A stretch of DNA of 64,000 bases from Symsagittifera roscoffensis (Eukaryota; Xenacoelomorpha; Acoela; Convolutidae), in NCBI RefSeq assembly GCF_963678635.1, contig NC_087063.1:57792759-57856758 (forward strand). Direction: 5' to 3'. Below, in pieces: positions 27,233 to 58,939 of the stretch. The notes under the pieces were generated by a model. That model saw only the letters and a program-made list of their open reading frames with translations. It searched no databases and had not been told where the DNA came from. Both the position numbers and the translations under genes were made by a program. Position 1 is the first letter of the stretch. Each line of letters opens with the position of its first letter.

Positions 27233-28632
27233 GATAGTCCAGGCTAGCAGGTTGCTGTACAAGTAGCACGTGACATAATGTTCCGACCACATTCAAAAAA
27301 AAGTTCTGAAGCAGCTTTGTTTTTCTTTTTTTCCGATTATTGTCACTTTTAAGTGTGTGAGAAAATTGTATAATTGCGTGTTGAACGTAGAATGATGCAT
27401 AATCAAACACAGACTCTTCGAAAAAGAAAAAGTTATATCAGAGCAATTTTTTTCAGATTATAAATTTTATCCACAGAATAATTTTTTGATCTTTGAATAT
27501 TTTTATTCAAATAGGTGCAAAATGAAACATCAAAAACTAATTTTCCGAGAGTACATTTAAATTTTCAAAACTAAAAAGAAACTTTTTAATTTATAGCAAC
27601 TACTCGATCGCTTCACTAGATCAAAATAAAAATTAAACCCAAAATTCAAGCTGGTTTTTTCGACCTCAAGGAAACAGTTTGAAAACTTTCAAACTATGTT
27701 CGAATCACAGTTGAAATTTGATTTTGTAAAGGACTCAGCACAATTCGATGAATATTTGCGGCATCTGATTTAGCGTGGAAAAACAATTTAAAAAAAAAAC
27801 GAAAACACGTTCCACGAAGACAAATGTTTCAAGGACGTTGTCGGAACAATAACAAGTTCCAGCGCCGTGGTCGGAACAGTATTAACCTGCTGCAAGGTAA
27901 CCTGTTGCCCGGAAAATCTCCGTTATTTACCCGGTAACTCGGATTATCAGCAACGACTTACCACCTTTGCATGGCGTAATTTACACGGTAACTCGGATTA
28001 TCAGCAACGACTTACCACCTTTGTATGGCGAAACACAAACTTGATAGTACAAAATTGATTTTGGTAATCCAAAAATTACCATTTGATTTTGAACGGATTT
28101 GGGTTTTGAAATCTATCCTCAATAAGTCCAAAGAAGACAACTTGAGACGCTTGATTATTTCACACCATGAAAATTACCACATTATTCCTCCTCCATCTCT
28201 TAAAGACACCACAATTTGACGAAATGAAGTTTTGAATATAAACAAAGCGCGAAATTTTGGAATCGAAAAAAGTTTTCAGCTGGGCGCTAAATGAGTTGTG
28301 ATATTGGACAGCTGTTCATTTCTGACATCCGAAATTTTGAGATCAATCGAAAAAATTCTACGACGGAGAAATCAATCAGAAGTTCTTTATTTCCTTCTAA
28401 TGGTTCGTTCGTTTACAACACAAAACGCTTCAACCGTCAATAAAACTACATTACGAGGAAGTATTTCCTTACGTTTCAGGGCAGCAAGAATGTCAAATTG
28501 CCATTAATGGAGACGTTTTTAGAACTGTAACTGTCTGAGTAACAGCAGAGATCTTGTTTTTGACGAAAAACGCCCGGAAGAGAATTCGCCAATTAATCAG
28601 TCACTCTCAGCGTCCGAGAGAGTTGTGCATAT
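27233..28632 (+). repeat. family A short-form unit 4 of tandem block
   Basis: A 1.40 kb unit, about 54 bp longer than units 2 and 3 because the core (about 27835-28030) holds two copies of the 54-bp repeat. The rest is nearly identical. Confidence 0.85.
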
Positions 28633-30030
28633 GATAGTCCAGGCTAGCAGGTTGCTGTACAAGTAGCACGTGACATAATGTTCCGACCGACCACATTCAA
28701 AAAAAAAGTTCTGAAGCAGCTTTGTTTTTCTTTTTTTCCGATTATTGTCACTTTTAAGTGTGTGAGAAAATTGTATAATTGCGTGTTGAACGTAGAATGA
28801 TGCATAATCAAACACAGACTCTTCGAAAAAGAAAAAGTTATATCAGAGCAATTTTTTTCAGATTATAAATTTTATCCACAGAATAATTTTTTGATCTTTG
28901 AATATTTTTATTCAAATAGGTGCAAAATGAAACATCCAAAACTAATTTTCCAAGAGTACATTTAAATTTTCAAAACTAAAAAGAAACTTTTTAATTTATA
29001 GCAACTACTCGATCGCTTCACTAGATCAAATAAAAATTAAACCCAAAATTCAAGCAGGTTTTTTCGACCTCAAGGAAACAGTTTGAAAACTTTCAAACTA
29101 TGTTCGAATCACAGTTGAAATTTGATTTTGTAAAGGACTCAGCACAATTCGATGAATATTGGCGGCATCTGATTTAGCGTGGAAAAACAATTTAAAAAAA
29201 AACGAAAACACGTTCCACGAAGACAAATGTTTCAAGGACGTTGTCGGAACAATAACAAGTTCCAGCGCCGTGGTCGGAACAGTATTAACCTGCTGCAAGG
29301 TAACCTGTTGCCCGGAAAATCTCCGTTATTTACCCGGTAACTCGGATTATCAGCAACGACTTACCACCTTTGCATGGCGTAATTTACACGGTAACTCGGA
29401 TTATCAGCAACGACTTACCACCTTTGCATGGCAAAACACAAACTTATCTAAATACAAAATTGATTTTGGTAATAGAAAAATTTCCCTTTGATTTTGAACG
29501 GATTTGGGTTTTGAATTCTATCCTCAATAAGACCAAGGAAGACAATTTGTGACGCTTGGTTATTTCACACCATGAAAATTACCACATTATTACACCTCCA
29601 TCTCTTAAAGACACCACAATTTGACGAAATGAAGTTTTGAATATAAACCAATAGCGAAATTTTGGAATCAAAAAAAGTTTTCAGCTGGGCGCTAAATGAG
29701 TTCTGATTTTGGACGGCTGTTCATTTCTGACATCCGAAAGTTTGAGATCAATCGAAAAAGTTCTACGACGGATAAATCAATCAGAAGTTACTTATTTCCT
29801 CCTAATGGTTCGTTCGTTTACAACAAAACGCTTCAACCGTCAATAAAACAACATAGGGGGAACTCTTTCCTTACGTTTCAGGGCAGCAAGAATGTCAAAT
29901 TGCCATTAATCGAGACGTTTTTAGAACTGTAACTGCCTGAGTAACAGCAGAGATCTTTTTTATGACGAAAACCACCCGGAAGAGAATGCGCCGATTAATC
30001 AGTCACTCTCAGCGTCCGAGAGAGGTGTGC
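28633..30030 (+). repeat. family A short-form unit 5, last before family B
   Basis: The final array unit, with core at about 29238 and two 54-bp repeats. It diverges from units 2-4 over its right half. After the CAGCGTCCGAGAGAGG anchor it runs into the family B lead-in, as at 5327. Confidence 0.8.
29325..29432 (+). repeat. 54-bp minisatellite, two copies (type example)
   Basis: The two copies (29325-29378 and 29379-29432) differ mainly in their first ten bases: GTTATTTACCCGG against GTAATTTACACGG. Both then read TAACTCGGATTATCAGC and end CTTTGCATGGC. The same repeat is found once or twice in most array units, so its copy number varies from unit to unit. The length is a multiple of three, but different copies are open in different frames. 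Confidence 0.85.
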
Positions 30031-33000
30031 AGAGAGCAATATCAAGAAAGAGATTCGAATTGTGTCTCAAAAATTACACAAAGGGTTTGAAATAGCCTCA
30101 ATTAAATGTTATGAAAAAAAGTTTTTTAAATTTGAGATTTTTGTGAAAATCATCTCCAAACACACTATATTAAGTACAAAGTGATAGATTTCGTTCCTAG
30201 TAACAAATAAGTTATGGCAAATAAGCTTCCTTCAACCAATTTGGAACGATTTCTCACACGGCATAAGAATCCAGCTAACTGTGCCAAGTTGGCCAAAAGG
30301 CATTCTTCAAATCCTTGAACCACCATAATTTTACGAACAAAGAATGCAAATGAAATATGTTTTTTTTAAGCCCAAGACAACAATACCTTTTGATTGATAT
30401 TCAAAAATATGTCAAAATATAGCTAGTTGAAAAGTCGAGATTTGTCTGAAGAAAACACCAGCACGAGCACAATATTTCGTTACTTTTGTTACGAAAAACG
30501 AAACAACAAGTGAATGTGAAATTTTTTCAACCCGATTAATACAATAATGATAGAAAGAAAAACTCACTGCAAGCTGGATTACAATTTTGCGACCTGTCTC
30601 AGACCAATTGAATTTTTTTTTCATCTGAAAAAGTCAGAAATCCTGCGTTTTTGTCAATCTCGTCAAAATTGCAATTTCAAAAACATCAAGTAAATAATAA
30701 CCAGCCCATTCGGTTAGTGGCTTAAATGCAGATAATTAAAAATTTGTAGGTTGACCAGTTGTAATCTTCACGTTCTAATGAGAAAATATTTACAAACATC
30801 AGTTCAATTCACATACATTTTTCAGATCTAGAATTGTTAACCAAAGAGGAGAAACCGATCATTACTGCTCTGACAAAACCTAGCTTAACGAAAACACGTT
30901 GAAGGTTTCAGATAAATTGAAAGTTTTCCAGAAAAACCAAATAGCATAACAAGAAAAACGTGGAGACTTGTTGGTTTTTTTTGTTCAGACTTGCCATATG
31001 AAAGGATAATTGAATGACAGGACTACCGTGCTCAGTTTTTAAAAACCTCAATTCATTTGAACAGGAGATATAATTTTCGGTTACTGTTATTTACAAAACT
31101 CAAAATTTGGGAATCGATGAATTTGTTGATCTTTGACTTAACCACCTGCTCAAACTTCCAAAGTTCGTATGTAGCGATTTTAACATAGATGTGTGTTGAA
31201 ACAACAACAACAAAACAAAATTCGTTTCTACCCGTGAAGTACAATTTTTTAATATAAATAACCAACTAGAAAAACGGATAGCAGTGAAAAAACCATCAAT
31301 CTACTTTTCACAAGAAATGAAAACAAATTAATTGAAAAAAAAAGGTTTAACAAATCATTCTATCGTCAATTTTATTTTGAACTTCTTCAAATAACTATTG
31401 AATCATTGGAGGTAAGAGATCAAGCAGACCTCCGAATCCTTCATATGTGAAGCCAGTTGAAACGACTATGGTTCCATTCGAAGCTAACAAAAGACAAATC
31501 AAAAAATAATCAAATTTTTCTTGAACAAACATCAACTGACATCAAAAATTCAAAGAATCAGATCATTAAAAAATATATAATTTTCAATTGGAAACTTTTT
31601 GGCTCAAGTAACAAACAGGTGCTTCACGGGATTATGTTTCCCCAAAACAAGAAGAAAAGCTACAGTTATACCGTTTTCCTAAGCTATGGAAAAACTGAAT
31701 GCACCATTCTTAGACCAAATTCTCTGCTAAATGTGCTGACTAAAGTTGTATAAATGAAAATTAAACAAAACAACAACCAAATTCTTGGCTTTAAATGCTC
31801 TATTTAAAAAAAGCCAATTTGGATACCTAAATAAAAAGTTCGGATAATCTAATTGTTGCAATATCGGAGGTTGTAGATATCATAAGAGAATTAATGGCCT
31901 CTTAAAGAGGACCTGCTAAAGTTTATATTGACCTTCCGAAAGCTTTAAAGATTTCAGAGGACAAGTGTTAAAAATTTTATTATCTGTTTTGACTGACATA
32001 AACCAAAATTTGTGATTAAGGAGAGTAACTAGTTCGAAGCAAAATTTGGTTAACTGCGAAGTACCAGAGGGAGCATTTTCAGTATCATTATGATTCATTT
32101 CGTGTTTTTATGACCAGCCTAAGGTATGTCAGCACAGTAAACTTTAAATGTTTGCCGACGACTTATCTTCGCATGGTCAAGTATCTCCTTTAAAAAAGCA
32201 GATGAACAAAAAACCTAAAAAGTGTGCAATTGTTTCGATGAAAAAGATGACCTTAATTAAAATAATGTAAGAAATTGTAAAAATTTACAGGCGACGAGCG
32301 ATGTGAGCTATTTATTCAGAATTCGAAAACTTGAAAAACAGAAAGAAAACAAGTAATTTGGCGTTTAGTTGGATAAAAAGTAACCATCAAAACCGAAGCA
32401 AATAGCAGGACAGATGTATCAAAAAAAATTACTCTCAAAACTATGTTGCGTCTATACAGTGCGTATATTCAGTCAGTAATACGTATGAAGTTTTAATCAA
32501 TAGCGCTTCTACAAAAACTGATCTGAAAACCATATTTGTAACAAAAAAAAGCGTGCGCGAGTAACGGTGTCGATATTAATTTGACTCAGTCAAGGAAAAA
32601 TATGTTTTTGAATTGATCATAACTCTCAGTAAATTTTCAGGAAAACGCATACAGCTGAAAAACTGAACAGACTCTAATCAATTCCTCAAATCAAAAATAC
32701 AATTATTAAAATGAGTCGGAGTAAAAAAATGAAAACACAGAAACTACAAGTTGATGAACCTGAAAAATGAAAGCAAGCAGATTAAGAACACTACTCAGCA
32801 TGCTTCGACAATCCTTTAATAATTTTTTGTAGCTTCGATGGATTGTAAATCAGGATGACTGAACTGATTTGTGCCTTGACTCAACTGAGATCGTCAAAAT
32901 TTGGGATTATATTAACCTCTTCGACTATCTCGACAGAACAAAAAAAGCGTACTTTTTTTGTTTTGACCGAGTTCAACCTAATTTAAGTATGTCTAAAAAC

Positions 33001-33190
33001 ACTTAACCCGGTTTGCTCTCAGAGGTCGAATACTTTTGAAGGCCTGGTAAAAACGAGTTTATCTCAGCATTTCTTTTGTTCTGACCACCCATATCACAAA
33101 GTGGCTGACTGAAAACCATTATGGGACAGTCTGTTTTTTTAGCTTGAGGAAAATTGGTAGAACCTGAAGTCAGCTATCATTTGTATTTAT
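30031..33190 (+). repeat. family B repeat, copy 3
   Basis: It starts with the lead-in shared with 5328-5488, then the CGTTCCTAGTAAC block at about 30193. It carries private sequence at about 31395-31610 that includes the ORF at 31457-31753 (98 codons), with no counterpart in the other copies and no recognisable domain. It ends beyond ATGGGACAGTCTG at about 33120 and passes into family A near 33205. Confidence 0.7.
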
Positions 33191-35345
33191 TGGCTATAGA
33201 CAATTCATATGATAATCGAGGTTAGCAGGTTGCTGTTTAAGTTGCACGTGACAGAATGTTCCGACCATATTCACAAAAAAGTTCTGAAGCAACTTTGTTT
33301 TTCTTTTTTTCCCGATTGTCGTCGTTTTTAAGCGTGTGACAAAATTATATAATTGCTTGTAGAACGTTAATGAATGATGCATAATCAAACACAGACGTTT
33401 TGAAAACGTTAAAATTATATCAGATATCAGAACAATTTTTTCAGATTATAATTATCTTTTTCACAGAATAGTTTCTTGATCTTTTAAACATTTTTTTTTT
33501 TCAAATAGACACGAAATAATGGTTCCAAAAATACTTTTTTGAGAGTACATTTAAATTTATAATACTAAAAAGAAACCTTTTATTTTTTTTTCAACAACTA
33601 CTCGCTCGCTTTACTAGCATGAAATTAAAATAAAACTCAAAAACTCTATCAATTTTTTCTTTCGACCTTAAAGCAACTGTTTGGAAGTTTTCAAACGTTG
33701 TTCGAATCACAGCTGGAGTTTGATATTGTACATGAATCAGCACATTCCAATGAATATTGGTGGCATCTGATTTAGCCGGAAATACAAAAAAAACGAAAAC
33801 ACGTTCCCGAAGACAAATGTTTCTCTCCATTTCCTTTGGTCGGTAAACAAGGATAGCCGGTTGATGTACTAATAGAGCCAGAAGTTAAGCTCAGTGAATT
33901 TAAACAAGATTTTAAAAACACGAAAAAAACAGACAGAATTTTTTGTCTCTTTATTGAGGTATAGGCGGAGATCGAAGCAACGACTTTTCCCGCGACTTGA
34001 AAATCGGAACAGCATTTTATAGTCTTATAAGATTCAAGTAAGAAATTGAATTGACTCTTAAATGATGAAAGAATGGTGGTAAGTTACAACAAGTGGCAAT
34101 ATTAACTAAAGTGCATTTATTGAATTTGAGAACTATAATGCATAATATAGTCTTTTCATTTTCAATCAATTGTACATGCTGCTAAGATAGTTTTGTAAAT
34201 ACAATGCTCTACCAGATAAAACGTTATTGAAAACACAAATTTTACACGTCTTTTGCCGAAAAATTTGGCGTTTCAAATAAAATGAATATACTGTGCGAAG
34301 TATAACAAAAATTCATCCCGCTATTTAACTCAAAATTACGACCTACTGTTAAAATATCACCGATTGCATAAAAAAAACAAAATAAAATAGGTTACCCTTC
34401 GCTTTTTAAACCTTTTGATCCAACTCACGATTTAAATAACTTTCAAAAAGGGGAAAATTTCTGTAGAATGATAAGTATGGGTTTCTTTTAAAAACATTTC
34501 CGGACCCAAACCAACTGAAATGACAATAAACTTGTCACCTACGAGCTTTCTCTGAGGCTAAAAAAAGTGGCATGTTAAAACCCACCCTGCGCTATAGCTC
34601 CTTCAATTCACTTTTCCAGTGACGTTGTCGGAATAACACGTTCCAGCGACGTGGTCGGAACAGTATTAACATGCTGCATTGTAATCCATTGCCCGGAAGA
34701 TGTCACCGTAATTTACCCGGTAACACGGATTTTCTGCAACGCCTTACTAACTTTCCATGGCGTAATTTACACGGTAACTCGGATTATCAGCAACGACATA
34801 CCAAATTTGCAAACACAAACTTATCTAAATACAAAACTGATTTTGGAAAGAAAAAAATTACCATCTGGTTTTGAACGGATTTGGGTTCTGAATTCTATCC
34901 TCAAAAAGACCAAAGAAGACAATTTGAGACGCTTGATTATTTCACACATGAAAATTACTGCCTTATTACTCATCCATCTACTAAAGACACCACAATTTTA
35001 CGAAATGAAGTTTTGAGTATTATTAAAGCGCGAAATTTTGGAATCGAAAAAATTTTCAGCTGGGCGCTAAATGGGTTCTGATATTGGACGGCCGTTCATT
35101 TCTGACATCCGAAAGTTTGAGATCAATCGAAAAAGTTCTACGACGGAGAAATCAATGAGAAGTTTTATTTCCTTGCAATGTTTCGTTTACAACACAAAAC
35201 GCTCCAACCATCAACAAATCTACATAACGAGGAGCTACTTCCTTACATTTCAGGGCAGCAAGAATGTCAAATTGCCATTAATCGAGACGTTTTTAGAAGC
35301 GATGTTTTGGAGAGAGCTTCGCTGAGTAACAGCAGAGGTCTTGTT
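33191..35345 (+). repeat. family A long-form copy, right-most and diverged
   Basis: It runs from the GATAATCGAGGTTAGCAGG anchor at 33211 through a long form with a deletion at about 34345, the core at about 34620-34810, and the distal part to about 35340. It is more diverged than the array units and marks the right edge of the repeat domain. Sequence beyond it is not repeated in the window. Confidence 0.75.
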
Positions 35346-36517
35346 TCTGACGAAAAAAAATATGGTAAAGAGAGCAAACTAAGTTTTTTGACAGCAGCAG
35401 AAAATTGCCTTACTGATAAACATGTTTACTGCAAAGAAGCTGATTGGATACTCCAGATATAAATTTGAAAACGTTCAACAAGATTTGGGCCGAGTGAAAA
35501 ATTTCGATTTTTCAATTCATTGATTTCATGCCATCTATTCAGATTCAAGGATCATTTATAGTCTTGAATGGCTGTTTTGATTGCCCTTGGAGTCAAATTT
35601 TCATGGACAAGGAAATTTTAAATCTCTTTTGATAAATCAAGAAAGTTTACGTACCTTCCAGAAATTATGGTGGAAGCTAATTCATACCGTGAACGGTCAA
35701 ATGATTTCTCATTTATGATTATTTAGAGCTTTCAACAATGCCGTTATTGACAACGATATGCCGGTATTGAAAACAAAATTGACAACAATTTGCCATGATT
35801 GACACGGAAAAATTCAAATGCTCGGAAACAATGAAAAAGAAAACATAGCCGATAGACAGTTGGAAGAGTCATGAACAAAAGGAAACAAAAATACTGACTT
35901 AAATTTTGAAAAACTTCAATTTTCGAATTTCAAATTTAAAATATATGGCCTTATAGCTCTTTGAATTTCTATAACTATTTATGATTGAAACTTTTTCGAT
36001 AAAATCAGCCCAATTTGAGAAAAATGGATCAATAGGTAAATTTTTTATTCAACTGGGAAACCTAAAACAAAATCCACTTTCGAAACTAGAATTCGATAAA
36101 GTTTTTCGTGACCTTTACACTTTTGCTGTTCGATAGTGGGGTTGGCCTTCCTTTTAACAAAAGAAATAATCTAAAATTTGAAAAATCAAAAATCATAAAT
36201 TAAATTTGAGCCTCAACAAGACTTTTCCCGAAAAAAAAAACAAAAAATCACCAAGACTGATATAGAGTATTCACTACGTTCATGACTGTTAATAACGAGC
36301 TAAGATTCTGTCCAACTTTTGCATTGGCCTTTTCAAGAAATTGTTCTCTGAAAGTCGGTTGAGACCTATCACAGTTTACCGAACTTTTTTCAATTGATCT
36401 CTTGCTCTTTTAAATCAACTTTGTCTCTTTCTGCCTCTTTCAACAATTTGCCTCTTTCAACTATAGCTCGCTCATTCAAACATAAGTCGTTTTTGTTTTG
36501 TCCGTTTCGTTCGCACT
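35346..36517. other. spacer between repeat domain and WDR47
   Basis: AT-rich sequence with no recognised gene. It should contain the WDR47 3' UTR (minus strand). A perfect 12-bp direct repeat, GTTGAAAGAGGC on the minus strand, lies at 36433-36444 and 36450-36461, 57-85 nt after the stop. A possible AATAAA on the minus strand lies at 36044-36049, about 470 nt downstream of the stop, but its use is unproven. Confidence 0.5.
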
Positions 36518-57305
<20,788 letters not shown>

Positions 57306-58573
57306 TTTATCGACAAGCTTAAGAGTTGACCAGTGTTAGATTCGTCGAAACCCGAAACCTGATTGTTTGGAATTATTTCGGAAACAAGGCCGAAACTAAA
57401 AGGGAAAGTCAGAGCATTTTGAATTTGGAAGCCGCCCCTAAAGCCAGTCACATTTGCTCAAATTTGAGACATAATAGCATCTGAAAAAAATCGTTCTAGA
57501 TAAGGCACAATGCTATTCATCAAGTCAATAAAAACTAAGCGAGGGGATATGATTACTTCTGAATAATCCATTCAAAAATCAAATAGTTAATGAAGTGCTG
57601 ATTTAAATTATCCGGACAAAACTTGAATATTCTCAACAAAAATTTCACCCCAAAAATGGGTCATTTTGGCTTTTTTTCAATAAATCAAGAATTACGCTGA
57701 AACTACTTTGTTAATTGATAAGAAAATTATATCACAGGAAGCCTCTTACGCAGCTCAACAAAGTTTAAGAAGGGTTAAATCTCCAAAAACCAACATAAGA
57801 GAAAAAATTTTCACTTGATAATCAATAAACGTGATTTTAACTATAAAACGCAGAATCTCTGTTTAAAAATAAATTTTGAACAATTGGCGCAAATTTTTGG
57901 AGGTTTAACCCTTCTTAAACTTTGTTGAGCTGCGTAAGAGGCTTCCTGTGATATAATTTTCTTATCAATTAACAAAGTAGTTTCAGCGTAATTTTTGATT
58001 AATTGAAAAAAGCCAGAATGACCCATTTTTGGGGTAAAATTTTTGTTGAGAATTTCGGAGAAAAATGGCACCATATTAATTCTGGTAAAATTCTAAGCAA
58101 CTTTTGTTCTCTTCACTTTTTGTCTAATCTTAACCCAAATTGAGAAAAACGCGTTTGAAAATTTAAGTTTTGTTCGTTTTGTCCGGATAATTTAAATCAG
58201 CACTGTATTCAAACAAAGAATCTAAGATTCACACATTTGCTGAAGCCAATCAATCACTTTTGATTGGCATTTGGCAAATTTAATTCCAATTACAGGGTAA
58301 CGTAACAAAAAGAACACAAAATTACATTCGCGTTTTCTATCGCTTCATCTCGAAAAAGATAATATTGCCACATACAAACAATTCTCAACTGCACATAATA
58401 ATATCCATTGAATGATTGATCAAATAAAGAGGTAGAAGGCGTAAAAGAACAGCGAGCTTTAAATGGTTGAACCAGCAACCGATCCGGCTTTGAAACCAAA
58501 AATCAACAATTTTCTTGTGAGTGAAGTTAGTAAATCATTTGGGAAAAATTTGAACTCTAAAGCGCCTTTATAG
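57306..58573. other. intergenic region between Tudor gene and WDR47
   Basis: 1268 bp between the stop of the upstream Tudor gene and the WDR47 ATG, both on minus. It must hold the Tudor 3' UTR and the WDR47 5' UTR and promoter. Nearly half is a fold-back MITE. An ATTAAA on the minus strand near 58278-58283 is a possible poly(A) signal for the Tudor gene. No clear TATA box was seen. Confidence 0.6.
57593..58205. mobile_element. fold-back MITE, Tc1/mariner-like ends
   Basis: A 613-bp element made almost entirely of two inverted arms around a ~100-bp centre. The ends read AGTGCTGATTTAAATTATCC (left) and the reverse complement CAGTGCTGATTTAAATTATCC (right). TA follows on the right at 58206-58207, but the left TA has decayed. 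Inner arms 57723-57791 and 57893-57961 are nearly perfect complements. There is no coding capacity. Confidence 0.85.
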
Positions 58574-58939
58574 CTATAGACAAAGAGGTTTATAGTTTTT
58601 AGACAGCAGTTTTTCAAACATATCCTCATTATTTGCGCCCTGAGATATTGTAACATCATACACCACTTTGTGATAAGGGTCCTGCGTACATTCCGAAGGC
58701 GGACCATGCAATCTCAAAATTGAAAGTTTTACCACTTTGTTTAAAAGTGATTTTGAAAAAGCCGTTTTTGCGTTCAGAGACCATGTGTACTCAACGTGAT
58801 CTGAGGGTCCGGTTTGTCGTTTTTGAAGACAACAGGGAATCGTTCCGGCTGGCAAGGAAGAAAAGCGTTCTGGCATTGTGTAGCAATTTTCCAGAGGGAC
58901 TATGTCCGTATTACCCCAGTCGATGTAAAACACTTCTAT
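58574..58939 (-). CDS. Tudor-domain gene, last exon
   Basis: 121 codons plus TAG (58574-58576). Acceptor TTTTGTTCAG|ATAGAA, phase 0. It encodes the Tudor core (EVFYIDWGNTDIVPLENC), MPERFSSLPAGTIPC and the trailing fold to the C-terminus NYKPLCL. The end just after the domain makes this a C-terminal Tudor domain. Confidence 0.85.
   Translation of the reverse strand: MEVFYIDWGNTDIVPLENCYTMPERFSSLPAGTIPCCLQKRQTGPSDHVEYTWSLNAKTAFSKSLLNKVVKLSILRLHGPPSECTQDPYHKVVYDVTISQGANNEDMFEKLLSKNYKPLCL

Noticed and set aside
24541-28632. Regularly spaced repeats considered as CRISPR-like or rDNA
   Set aside because: The period is over 1.3 kb with whole-unit identity, no spacer structure, and no rRNA sequence was recognised; this is a eukaryotic tandem array.
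8189-29932. Many ORFs of 60-127 codons in family A (for example 8850-9185, 17754-18038, 22349-22732, 29159-29491), some beginning MFQRRGRN or containing TCCNVICCP
   Set aside because: They are copies of the same repeat read in different frames. Open lengths differ between units, substitutions alter amino acids freely, and no domain is recognised.
31457-31753. 98-codon plus ORF in family B copy 3
   Set aside because: AT-rich, Lys/Asn-rich composition expected by chance, absent from the other B copies, no recognised domain.
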